64,000 bases of DNA, taken from NCBI GenBank assembly GCA_029204225.1, contig CM055092.1, positions 63,065,300 to 63,129,299 on the forward strand, in the 5' to 3' direction. The position numbers and the translations under genes are program-made. The DNA comes from Diphasiastrum complanatum. Taxonomy: Eukaryota; Streptophyta; Lycopodiopsida; Lycopodiales; Lycopodiaceae. Below the pieces are notes generated by a model. The model saw nothing but the letters and a program-made list of their open reading frames with translations. It searched no databases and was not told the DNA's origin. This document shows positions 32,863-43,059 of this stretch, one piece after another. Positions within the stretch are counted from its first letter, which is position 1. Each line of letters starts with the position of its first letter.

Positions 32863-33186
32863 TAGAAACTCATTGACGATAATAAGCCACAATGATAGAT
32901 AAAGGAGAGGCACCACGTCCTTGGAGCTTCGCTGCAAAATCTGCACAAGATTATAGCTTCTAATCTTTTTCTCAGGGACAAAACCTCCAAATGGATGGAT
33001 GGAGTTGTTGTTTCCAAGCCAGGGGACCCTCTTGCTGTGGTCAGACCTTGCCCTTGGTTGAATCGCAATAACTAGCTGAGCTTTGGCATTACACAAGGGG
33101 TAAAGCCCCCGACAAGGGCATTTAAGGCATGTTGGCACGTCCCTTGAAGAGTTGGAATGTCCCCACCTAACTGCTTTGCTTGACAC
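32863..33186 (-). pseudogene. Unidentified protein-like stretch
   Basis: A minus-strand frame ends IRSYNLVQILQRSSKDVVPL, LYLSLWLIIVNEFL-stop, preceded by RVPWLGNNNSIHPFGGFVPE. It has mixed composition and a hydrophobic tail. The family is not recognised and no start is evident. It could be chance. Confidence 0.25.
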
Positions 33187-33331
33187 AAACGAGGTTTTTT
33201 TTGGTATAACTTCTTTTCAGCTACCCGAGAAAGTACTAGTGTAATGCCCTCTTTAGGCCAGTTGTTGGCCAATTGTTACAAGAAACTTGAACCCTACAAC
33301 AAAATTTTCATGTGAATAGACCTTGATATAC

Positions 33332-33393
33332 TGCCACATAGCACATGGACCTTCCATTGGAAGGTTAATCTGAGGTCCATGTGCTATGTGGCA
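33332..33393. repeat. Perfect 20-bp inverted repeat (62-bp hairpin)
   Basis: Left arm TGCCACATAGCACATGGACC (33,332-33,351) and right arm GGTCCATGTGCTATGTGGCA (33,374-33,393) are exact reverse complements, with a 22-nt spacer that itself contains ACCTTCC/GGAAGGT arms. It lies about 70 bp before the point where gypsy protease sequence resumes. Confidence 0.9.
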
Positions 33394-33460
33394 ATGATTG
33401 GTTATCCACTTGAACAATAGAAGATTTGATGCTAGGTGTCATTCCCTCATTGACTATTTG

Positions 33461-33843
33461 CAGATTTAGCACGCAGTGATACCCTTCTAGGCTATGAGTG
33501 GTTATTTGAAAATCTCTTGATATTGATTTTGAGAAGCATGTGCTCGAGGGATATAAAGTAGTTACATTTCTTGGAGACAGGTATGTAGATTCATCTGAGA
33601 TGCTTTTCAATGGTTAATGTAGTGGAAATTTTTTATTTACAATACAAAATTTATTTTTTATTTGCTATGCCCATTTTGGATTTCTCTGAAATGCATCTAA
33701 ATAGCTATGAATTTTCTAAAATTCTTAATTTAGTGGCTTTAGATCAGAAGAAGATTGAAAAGAATATGATCATCGATGCATTTCGTGATGTGTTTCTAGT
33801 TGAAGTACCTCCTAGTTTATCGCCTTGTAGGTCAGCAGATCAC
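33461..33843 (+). pseudogene. Ty3/gypsy protease C-terminus to RT linker
   Basis: DLARSDTLLGYEWLFE matches DLAHTDIILGYEWLFN of the 15.3-kb copy. After a frame change, VVEIFYLQYKIYFLFAMPIL, LVALDQKKIEKNM and RDVFLVEVPPSLSPCRSADH follow the same order as that copy. The frame is interrupted after DH by inserted DNA and resumes at 35,105. Confidence 0.75.
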
Positions 33844-35099
33844 AAAACCCCAACGATGTTTGTATGCAAAAATTTATCAGATAGTTTATTATCTGAACTT
33901 ATGGATGAAGGCTGGGACAAAAAATCCGATGGAGATATAAATGTAGCAAGACTTGCAAAGGTCGAGAAAAAAGTTTTACTGAAATCTAAGGGTTTTATGC
34001 TTAATATGCTCTTAGTGGCCAAACTAATGTTCGCATGGTTTTAAAATTTCTACTTTCAAAAGCTATGTCTTTTTCCCATGATAGATGATGTATGATGAAT
34101 GATAAACTATAATTGACAAATGGTAAGTGATATTTGAGATCTACTAGTTGTTAGATGATAAATGATAAACATTGTATTTCTAAAAACTAGGCAAGAACCA
34201 ATTTCTAACTAATTATGAGAGCTTTGCCTTTGTTATGAATTTTTCTACAAGAGTTTTTTTTTTTTTATAGGTTTTTGAAATTTTGGTCCACACAATGGCA
34301 AGCAAAGAGGTAAGAAAGATATATTCATCTTTCTTGTCATGTGATAGTTTGTTTTTAAGAGAGGAATGGCTATTCATGAGATGATATGCAAGCTTTCAAA
34401 TGAAACCTAACCATTAACTAAACTTTAACCCTAATCAATCACCAATTGAAATTTTACTTCTTCATGTCTTGCTTTTCTTATAAAGAATGCAACTACAGCA
34501 ATTATGCGGACCCAAGACAAGATAATGATGACCACAAGAATGAATGTGAAAGTTCCAATGTAGTTATCACTACCTTGATGTCAAGTGATAAGCCAAGTAG
34601 TACATATGGTACAAAAACAGTGGTGCCTCGAGACATATGCCTTCTAGGAAAAAATGGTTTGAAATTTCATGAGGTGCATGGACGCAATATAGTAGGCCAA
34701 GTTGATGACAAATTTCCACCAGTGAAAGTGTAGGAGTGGTACTAGTTAGATTGTTTGATGTTATCTTAAAGGAACTTATGATTTTGGTCTTGAATATGTA
34801 AGAAGACACATTTCACACTTTAAGCCTATTGTCATGCTCATTGGGCTAGTGACATGGAGAAGAGAAGTTCTATTTTATGATACATGTTTTTTCTTGGTTC
34901 AACATAGCTTTAGTGGGGAATGAGAAAGCAAACCACAATCTTTCTCTCATCTACAAAGCAGGATGTTCAACTAAAGATCAAAATATGATCATATTTGGAA
35001 AAAAATACTTTAGCAAGAATCTTACAAACCGTAAGGTACATTTTGACATTAGTATTTTAGAGATGCCTATTGTTCTCTAATGCAACCTCACTTCAACTT
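33844..35099. mobile_element. 1.26-kb insertion inside gypsy RT linker, apparent 5-bp TSD ATCAC
   Basis: ATCAC at 33,839-33,843 recurs at 35,100-35,104, exactly where gypsy sequence resumes. The insert starts AAAACCCCAACGATG and ends CACTTCAACTT, with no clear terminal inverted repeats. It contains coding-like pieces: FVCKNLSDSLLSELMDEGWD (33,858-33,917), and VPRDICLLGKNGLKFHEVHG with GQVDDKFPPVKV (to 34,733), and a T-rich stretch ending in TATAG (34,252-34,271) like a splice acceptor. Class unknown; possibly a transposon carrying gene fragments. Confidence 0.5.
34446..34733 (+). pseudogene. Unidentified coding-like fragment within the insertion
   Basis: 95-codon open frame from ATG 34,446 with YADPRQDNDDHKNECESSNV and VPRDICLLGKNGLKFHEVHG. 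Its hydrophilic, mixed composition suggests former coding sequence. No family is recognised. It has no visible relation to the preceding fragment at 33,858-34,044. Confidence 0.3.
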
Positions 35100-35104
35100 A
35101 TCAC

Positions 35105-35416
<312 letters not shown>

Positions 35417-35586
35417 TGAAGGAGAGGAAGAGTTTTGTTTTTGTGAGGGAGAGGGAGGTTAGAGCTTAGGTTTTAGGATTAGAATTTAGTTTTTAATTAC
35501 TTTGTTGATACTAGATAGCTATTAGCTAGGCTCGGACAACGAGATTTTTATGGGATCATGTCACCCTTAATTCAAGTTATGGCACC

Positions 35587-35695
35587 TCAGACACAAAGAA
35601 GTGGACTTGTAAGCATTGAGGGAATACTTATGGAGGTGGCTCCGTTCGAATAGGGGTGCATCTCCGAGGATACAAGATTGTAATTTGCAATCAAA
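35587..35695 (+). pseudogene. BED-type zinc finger fragment (hAT transposase-like)
   Basis: The plus-strand frame reads SDTKKWTCKH-stop-GNTYGG then GSVRIGVHLRGYKI. This is the BED pattern: aromatic/Trp, CxxC (second Cys codon is TGA), a GG(x)xRI turn and HL.G. BED fingers bind DNA at the N-terminus of hAT transposases and some host genes. One stop and no downstream hATC domain are seen. Confidence 0.45.
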
Positions 35696-35937
35696 CACCA
35701 AAGCCACTGAGGATTGTTGAGATCAGGGATGACTTTCATGCTAGTACTTCAGCCACATGTGATTCTTGTTTGATCTGAAGCTTAAACTTCAAAGTTCAGT
35801 CTAGAATTTAACTACTAGTTAGTAGCTAGTGATTATTAACAAATGTGACCATGACATGTGAACTGTCTGAGTTTTTCATCGACTATAATAATCCATTAAA
35901 GTTTAAACTTTAAATATTTGCAACATTATTATTACAG

Positions 35938-36099
35938 GTGTAGTAGAGCGTCGAGATTCCACATCACAACTGTCACCTATAGCCTACACTAGTACCACAC
36001 CCATTTCATTTTCTTCTTCTAGAAAGATTCAGACAGTGTCAGTAGGTGGAGCAAGTACTAAGTGCTGTTGTTGTAGGGCTGGAGTTGATAGGGGATGAG
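35938..36099 (+). pseudogene. Possible second exon of the BED-finger gene
   Basis: After a splice-acceptor-like TTATTATTACAG (35,926-35,937) a frame runs VVERRDSTSQLSPIAYTSTT, then PISFSSSRKIQTVSVGG to TGA about 36,099. Ser/Thr-rich linkers after the BED finger are common in hAT transposases. The link to 35,587 is inferred from order and strand only. Confidence 0.3.
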
Positions 36100-36529
36100 G
36101 TCAAGGACATTTGAGAGGTATGGATGTTTATGTGGCAGCCTTCTAGTAGCCGAATAGGGATGCAGCTGATGTTCTTGTTAGGAGGTGCTTTTACTTGTGC
36201 GACCTCCTCTTTCATTTGGCTATGACCCTACATGGATGGATATGATGTGAGCAGTATATCGATGTTGAGTGGGAAAGCTTGAGCATGGAGACTTTCAAGT
36301 CTTTGAACTTTCAAATTTGTAAATTAAAAATTTCAATTTTATTTGACCTTTGAAAGTTGATTCTAGACTCTTTGGTATTCAATGATGAGTGCTCTAGTTG
36401 ATAACCTTAGAGTAGCTTGAGGCCTGCAATTTACCTGATAGTTGAAACTATTGTCGAATGTTCTAGGTATGGATGCACCATCCTATTAGATGGTGCCCAT
36501 GGGAATCGGATGGTGGAAACCGACCCAAC
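36100..36529. other. No gene seen
   Basis: Unclassified sequence between the BED-finger fragment and copia J. No recognisable domain on either strand. Confidence 0.4.
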
Positions 36530-36893
36530 CTGAGCATCTCGAATGCAACCAGTTTGATGACCTGTGATGCATGTATAAAGGGTAAGATGTCACGTACTCC
36601 TTTTGTCAAGGACTCCTGCAAAACGACAAAGATTCTAGAGCTAGTACATTCAGACATCTGTGGACCTTTCAACGTGATCTCAGTAGGAGGCTCAAAATAT
36701 TACATCACCTTTATTGATGATTACAGTACGTTTGCCAGAGTCTACTTCATTCACAATAAATCAGAAGCATTTGACAAATTCATAGAGTATTTGAATTGGA
36801 CAGAAAGATGCACAGGAAATAAGGTGAAGTAGATCGGAACATATCGGGGTGGAGAATACATCTCAAACCAATTCACTAATTGCTTGTAGGGTC
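36530..36893 (+). pseudogene. Copia J integrase fragment
   Basis: The frame has SISNATSLMTCDACIKGKMS (zinc-binding CxxC), LELVHSDICGPFNVISVGG (first Asp) and YFIHNKSEAFDKFIEYLNW. Then a stop at 36,830 and YRGGEYISNQF, where the second catalytic Asp is Tyr. Nearly parallel to 23,065-23,425 of copia C. It ends abruptly at about 36,893. Confidence 0.85.
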
Positions 36894-37690
36894 TTCGATC
36901 CGAGGTATTAGTAGCCCTCCCGCCTGTCAACAAGGATTAGTTCATTGGATAGGCACTAACTATGCATAGATGCTACTTTTAGTTAGTTCCCTACTTTTTA
37001 TCTAACTCTACCTCCACTGACACTACTCACACTAACTCTACTTCTCTAAACTAACTTCATCATGATTGTTGGTGAAAGGGAAGGATAGAATAGAAGAGAA
37101 AGAAGGAGAAGAGAGAAAGAGAGAGATAGAGTTGAGGGGGAGATTAGCTCAAAAGCTCAAGATACATGCTAATGGAGAAACCATAACTATTAAAACAACA
37201 GCATGGAAATGGAAGCAATTAGAAAAGCACAACAAAAAGCATTAGCATGAGTTCTTAGCAAATGAGGATGCTTGGCTCTCCAAATTGGTAAAGTTTCCTC
37301 CTTCTCATTAAGCATGGAAATAGAGTACAAATGGTGCCTTTTTATAAAATGGGAAAGGCCCTTGCCCCAAAATCCTATTGGCTAATATCTACATTGATCC
37401 TATCCATTCATCTGGGACCCAACTTGATCCAAGGGTCCACAAAAAGTACATTGAAATTCACAAGATTCATGTGAGTCCCAAATTGGACCCAGCTCTAAAA
37501 AAGTAATCTCTAAGTTTAAATTTGACTTTGGGCCTCAAGTTTTATTTTACTCAGAAAGGTTCCAAGCCTATTATATTATTTAAAACTTAGCTTGCATGCT
37601 CATTGGGCCATGGGCTTATACGCACATGATGCCATGCCCTCGCAACACATTTTATTGGATGATTTTATTTATTTACACTTCGTCGGGAAT
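36894..37690 (-). promoter_or_regulatory. Promoter-like region on the minus strand, possible LTR remnant
   Basis: On the minus strand, CCAATAGG (complement of 37,374-37,381) lies about 30 bp upstream of a TATA-like ATTTTATAAAAAGG (37,338-37,351), followed by a purine-rich plus-strand stretch (37,080-37,145). The layout resembles 49.9-50.1 kb. No PBS or LTR ends were identified. Confidence 0.3.
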
Positions 37691-37746
37691 ACCCCCAACA
37701 GGAACCATGGCCTGAAGTAGTGCCGGTACCTCGGCACTCTGCCGGT

Positions 37747-37989
37747 TTAGTACAAGGATCTTTTGGCCCGTCTTTGGTTGATCAAGTAGCCCGTTACGTC
37801 TTCCATGAAATTAATGTGGTCCAGCTTCTTCAAGTCCTTGGACGTGTGAAGGGACTTGTGGACTCCTGGCAGCCAGTCTTGGTCAACCCACGCTTGGAAT
37901 ATGCACGTCCAGGGATTGCCAAGGAAGGCAGCTCGATAATAGACACGAGCGACTGGCAGCTGATCTTCGACTTTGTTGGAAGCTAGCAC
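37747..37989 (-). pseudogene. Unidentified ORF fragment, G+C-richer than surroundings
   Basis: The minus-strand frame MLASNKVEDQLPVARVYYRA, FLGNPWTCIFQAWVDQDWLP and DLKKLDHINFMEDVTGYLIN ends at 37,747. The opposite strand is also open (88 codons), so the coding strand is uncertain. It lies just upstream of the copia L LTR. Not recognised. Confidence 0.3.
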
Positions 37990-38024
37990 CTTATTAGGAT
38001 CAAAGAATATGGGGGGGGAGAATT

Positions 38025-38300
38025 AGTTAGAATTAAAGTTAGAATCACTGTGTTACTGTATTGTGGGTCCTATCAGTGGATAAGGATTAGTTGGCCTCGC
38101 CACGAGGCAAGTCGACGGGACACGCGTCCCGCCAACGGCAACCTGGGTCATGCATGGGTTGCCTGAGTGAACAACTATATGTACAGTGTAATTTCATTTT
38201 GAGAAATACAGTTGCTATGTGAGCTTGCTGATGAGAGTGATTTTCTGTCTGTGTTACTGTGTAGCATGATCTGTGTTCTTGTGCAAAGCAAATTCTAAGT
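38025..38300 (+). repeat. Copia L 5' LTR (~276 bp)
   Basis: Starts AGTTAGAATTAAAG and ends GCAAATTCTAAGT, giving near-perfect terminal inverted repeats TTAGAATT/AATTCTAA. The terminal TG/CA appear mutated. A run of eight G (38,011-38,018) precedes it. Confidence 0.65.
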
Positions 38301-38313
38301 TGGTATCAGAGCC
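38301..38313 (+). other. Primer-binding site of copia L
   Basis: TGGTATCAGAGCC immediately after the LTR end. Confidence 0.88.
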
Positions 38314-39108
38314 GTACAGGGAGTGTACACAGTACAGTGTCGCCGTTGAAGAGAGCTTCAGGAGAACTGTCTTTTGAGAGTTCGGGGTTTTACGACGGGT
38401 TGAAGACGGAAAGAGAAGCACCGGTGCACGGTTTCTAATTTACAGAGGCTTGCTAAGCTCAGTAGAGGGATTGTTAGCCTTTGCATAGCATCAAACAGGG
38501 AAAAATTTGGTGAAAAATTGACAATTTCGAAGCCAGCTGAAAATTGAAACCGGACTTGGGGTTACGGTTTTTATACATAACTGGTGATTTCTTCACTGTT
38601 TGTGCACCGTTTTGGATGCCGTAAGGATAGGAAGGAAGCTAATCACATTGTCAAAGAGCCATGGAGAGATTTTGAGGTTTGTGTCAGACATTTGTCTCTA
38701 GACAGTTAACCTAGCAGATTTGCGGTAAAAAGGTGAAAAAGCCACTTTGTCAAGTTGAGCTAAAATCATCGTTTCTCCACGGAATTTCCTGACTGAACAC
38801 TCTACAGTCATGGATTCAGTAGGGCAACCCTGCTCCAGGCCTCAGATCGTGTTCAAAACGATCTACAGGAGAGCTTGATCCAACATTTTTCAGGGAAGGA
38901 AGGCGCGGCCGCAGGCAGGGAAGTCGCGGGCTGTTTGCATGCCCAACGCAACACTCAGCTTAGTGTATCGAAGACCATAGCGTCTGCAAGAGTTTAGTTC
39001 GATGCCCAGATGTACTTTGAACATGTGGATGAGGTGTCAAATGAATCAACGGTCCAACATTTGTGATGGGAGAGAAATGTGAACCACAAGAATTGGTTCA
39101 GCCATTGG

Positions 39109-40035
39109 ATGAGCTTTAAACAGGGTCCTGAAGAATTGAAGTGCATTCTGGCCTTCAACTTCATTAAAAATTCTCATAGTGAAAGTAGCAAATTGGACGG
39201 GATTTCCAACTATGCAGTGTGAAAATTCAAAATGAAAAACATACTGATGGAGAAAGATGTGTGGGAAGTCGTCACAGGTGATGAGAGAAGGCCGCCAAAT
39301 GAAGCAGACATCAAAGTGTTTGACAAAAAGATGAGGAAAGTTTTGACCTTCATTAACTTGTCAATGAAGGATCACATCATTACCCACATTTGTGATGCTA
39401 TTACACCCAGACAGACATGGGATGTGCTAAAGGAGCAGTTCGAGTCGTCAAATTCGTCAAGAATCATGTTTCTGAAGTCAAAGTTGAATAGTGCCCGCAT
39501 GGAGCAAGGAGAGCACATTCAGACGTACATGACCAGAATCAAGACAATGACAGATGAACTGCATTCTATTGGAGAGCGCATACGTGATGTGGAACTGGTG
39601 CATAATGCATTATGTGGCATTGCAGAACCCTATCAGATGTTTGTGAGCGGAATAGCATCAAGAGAAAGATTGCCAAGCTTTGACGAGCTCACAGGAATCT
39701 TGATGCAGGAAGAGCAATGACGAGAAATGGTGAAAGCTAGACGTCAAAATACTGATGATCAAGCACTTGCAACATGCCAAAAACAAGGCAAGGGCAAGGG
39801 CAAGAAGAAGACTAAACAACAATTTGCCAAGTCTCAGGAGGATGAGGGATCTTCCAGCAAAACTAAAAAGAAAGGCAAGTGCTTTCATTGTGGTAAAAAG
39901 GGCCACTGGAAGAGTGAATGTCGCAAATTCATGGCGGAACAAGGCAAGGGAAAACCAAAACAAGCAGGTAACCTTGTCGATGAAGGTGAGATTGAAGACT
40001 CTAGCATCCTCATATCTGCATTGTCATCTAATTAA
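39109..40035 (+). pseudogene. Copia L gag
   Basis: Probable start ATG 39,109 (MSFKQGPEELKCILAFNFIK). An in-frame TGA at about 39,220 precedes KFKMKNILMEKDVWEVVTGD. Capsid: TPRQTWDVLKEQFESSNSSR, LLQEE-like end MQEEQ-stop (39,718). The nucleocapsid has a canonical knuckle CFHCGKKGHWKSEC (39,882-39,923) in a Lys-rich context. Confidence 0.85.
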
Positions 40036-40596
40036 GATGATCAAGCATGGTATATTGACTCGGGAGCCACAAGACACATGACAGGTAACAAGAACTGGTT
40101 CAGTAGTTTGAAGGCATTGGATAATGGGACATCTGTTTCACAAGCAAATGGTGAAGTGTGCATGATCAAGGGGATAGGCACAATTTCAATCCAACTGTCT
40201 GATGGCGAAAGCAGGATGATCAGGGAGGTACTTTACGTACCAGGTTTGAAGAAAAATCTACTTTCTGTTGGAGTCATTACTGATCAAAAGTTGAAAGTAG
40301 AATTTGCCCATGATCGTTGCTTTGTAAAGGATGCAAACCAAAAGTTCAAAGTTATTGCGAATGGAGTAAGAGAGCCCAATACAAAATTGTACAGGCTGAA
40401 TGCTACAATCAAGGGGCAACATGGACTTGTATCATCCGTTCCTTCGCAAACTGAGTTGTGGCACAAGAGGCTTGGTCACTTGAACTTGGGAAGCCTCAGT
40501 TTGATGAGAAAATTGGAGATGGTAACAGGACTGCCTACAATAGAAGATCACTTGAAATCGATGTGTGAATCTTGTATATATGGGAAGCAGCATTGA
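40036..40596 (+). pseudogene. Copia L protease and GAG-pre-integrase
   Basis: Protease AWYIDSGATRHMTGNKNW keeps DSG (about 40,057). EVLYVPGLKKNLLSVGVI and pre-integrase ELWHKRLGHLNLGSLSLM follow, then the zinc-binding MCESCIYGKQH, with a stop at 40,594. Protease matures the polyprotein; the HHCC finger begins integrase. Confidence 0.85.
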
Positions 40597-42006
40597 GAGA
40601 AGTTCAATAAAAGGGGTGTTGCAAGAGCAAAGAACATCCTGGATTTAATCCACACAGATTTATGCGGGCCCATGAGGACCATGTCCTTAGGAAAAGCCTT
40701 CTATTTCATGACCTTTATTGATGATATGTCACGTAAGACGTGGATCTACTTCTTGAAGAAGAAATCAGATGCTTTTGATAACTTCAAGAACTTCAAAAAC
40801 TTGGTCAAAAATCAGATAGGTAAGAAGATCAAAGTCCTAAGATCAGAGTCTAATGACATCAATGATCTTTGTGATCAACGTGGGATTAAAAGACAATTTA
40901 CACAAGCTCATACTCCTGCTCTCAATGGTGTAGCTGAGTGCAAAAATCGTACGATTGTGGAAAGTGCCAGATCTATGATAGCTGAGATGAAATTACCAAA
41001 AGATTTTTGGTTAGAAGCATGTAGCATGGTAGTCTATCTTCAAAATAGAAGTCCTACCATTGCCATACCAAAAATTACACCTGAGGAAGCATTCACAAAG
41101 AAGAAGCCAAAGGTGAACCACTTGCGAATCTTTGGATGTAAGGCCTTTGTACATATTCCTAAGGAAGAAAGACGTAAACTTGATGTAAAAGCTATCAAGT
41201 GCATATTCCTAGGATATGATGATCGTGTAAAGGGCTATAGATGTTTTGATCCAGTCGAAAACAAAATCCAAAAAAGCCGAGATGTTATCTTTGATGAATC
41301 CAAGATGTATGAAGATGAAGATGCTGAGAAGATAGACACATCCAGTAGGAAAAATGGTATAGTGAGGATACCACCTGATGATGATCCATTCATTGACCTT
41401 CCGAGTGATGAACATGAGGATACATCTCAAGATACTACTACTCAACCTCATGAAACAGGTTGGAGAGGTAGGGACAAACCTTTTGGTGCAAGAAGGATTG
41501 AAATTGCAGGTGACAAACGCAAGGAAAAGGATGTACCGTGGGATACATTTTCACCAGGAAGCCGATCACCTGACAGAAAGCTCCCTAAGTGGTTTGAGAG
41601 ATTGATGGAGAGCCGCGATATAGATGACTTTCCAGGATCATCTAACCAGGGAGAGCTACGAAGATCAAAAAGAGAGAAGATACTACCTGAAAGGTATGAA
41701 GCAAATTATGCTCTGTTATCCAGCATTATTCAAAGCAAAGAACCTTCAACTTATGGTGAAGCGAAGGATGATGACATTTGGATCAAAGCCATGGGAGAGG
41801 AGATGGAGTCAATTGCTAAGCATAGCACATGGGACTTAGTAGAACCACCAGTTGGCAAGAAACCCATTGGTTGCAAATGGGTATATAGAACTAAGTACCA
41901 TGCAGATGGAAGCATAGCAAAGCACAAAGCAAGATTGGTAATCAAAGGGTACGCACAAAATAAAGGCATTGACTATGAGGAGACTTTTGCGTCGGTGTGT
42001 AAGTGA
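40597..42006 (+). pseudogene. Copia L integrase and RT N-terminus
   Basis: Open for 444 codons from 40,672. Integrase: LDLIHTDLCGPM just upstream (first Asp), LRSESNDIND where the DNGGEY block with the second Asp is lost, and ALNGVAECKNRTIVES (Glu present). Then HLRIFGCKAFVHIPKEERRK. Linker, then RT: DDIWIKAMGEEMESIAKHST, CKWVYRTKYHADGS and KARLVIKGYAQNKGIDYEET. Stops at TGA 42,004-42,006. Confidence 0.88.
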
Positions 42007-42990
42007 AATACTCTACGTCTACTTATTGCTTTAGCTTCACATTTTGGTTGGCCTTTGCATTATATGGATGTGAAATCTGCTTTTCTACATGGTGAGTTAG
42101 AAGAAGAAGTGTTCATGGATCAACCTGAAGGCTTTGTAACGAAATGACTAGGAAAATAAAGTTTTTCGCTTGAAGAAAGCGTTTTATGGTCTTAAACAAG
42201 CACCACGTGTGTGGTATAGCAAGATTGATGCCCACTTTCGTTCAAAGGGGATGGTGAGAACACATTATGATCCAAATCTATATGTCTTATGCTTTGATGG
42301 TATGGTTGCTTTGATTGCTCTTTATGTTGATGACTTGATTATTACGGGAAATAATCAAGAGATGATAGACATAATCAAGAAAGACCTCATGAAACAATTT
42401 GAGATGACGGATCTCAGCCTGATGCATTACTGCCTTGGAGTAGAAGTGTGGCAAAAAGGACATGAAGTGGGTTTAACACAGGTGAAATATGTCAAAGAGT
42501 TGCTACACAGGTTTAGGTTGCAGGATTGCAAACCAGTAAACACTCCTATTGAACCAGGTAAAAAGCTTTCTAAGCTTGATGAATCACAGTCATTTGATGC
42601 TACGCTATATAGACAGTTAGTAGGGAGCTTGATTTACCTTACCACAACTAGACCAGATATATACTATGTTGTTGGCATTGTAAGTCAGTTTATGGCATCA
42701 CCTACGGAAATGCATTGGAAAGCAGCTATACGCATTTTGCGTTATGTGAAAGGCACATCAGAGTATGGCTTGATTTACAGGAAGCATGATGGTTTACCTG
42801 AGTTGTGTGGCTATGTGGATGCGGACTAGGGAGGTGACTATGATGATCGTAGATCCACCACAGGATATATATTCCAGTTTTATGGTAATTGCTTTTCCTG
42901 GTCTAGTAAGAAGTAAAGTACAATTGCTCTTTCCACCACAGAAGCAGAGTATAAGGCAATGTGTAGTGCTACACAAGAAGCTATATTGGA
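42007..42990 (+). pseudogene. Copia L RT palm and RNase H
   Basis: HYMDVKSAFLHGELEEEVFM, then a frameshift near 42,145 and [20 protein letters not shown]. Active site ALYVDDLIITGNN is intact. Linker LYRQLVGSLIYLTTTRPDIY. RNase H starts ELCGYVDAD-stop and continues STTGYIFQFYGNCFSWSSKK-stop-STIALSTTEAEYK, then breaks at about 42,990 within the second half. Confidence 0.88.
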
Positions 42991-43059
42991 CCTGTTGTCA
43001 TCTGGGATGGTGGGATCTGTCCGATCTAGCGATGGTATGATAATTGTCTGAATAAATGC

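Larger units (their letters stand above)
38025..42990 (+). mobile_element. Ty1/copia element L (5' LTR to RNase H)
   Basis: Plus strand: short LTR 38,025-38,300, PBS 38,301-38,313, leader about 0.8 kb, gag, protease, integrase, RT and RNase H cut at about 42,990. No 3' LTR. Only about seven frame breaks, making it among the better preserved copies. Confidence 0.88.

Noticed and set aside
38011-38018. Eight-G run before copia L LTR taken as the polypurine tract of a preceding element
   Set aside because: A PPT here would make 38,025-38,300 a 3' LTR, but a perfect PBS follows it and the gag-pol lies downstream, so it is the 5' LTR. The G run remains unexplained.
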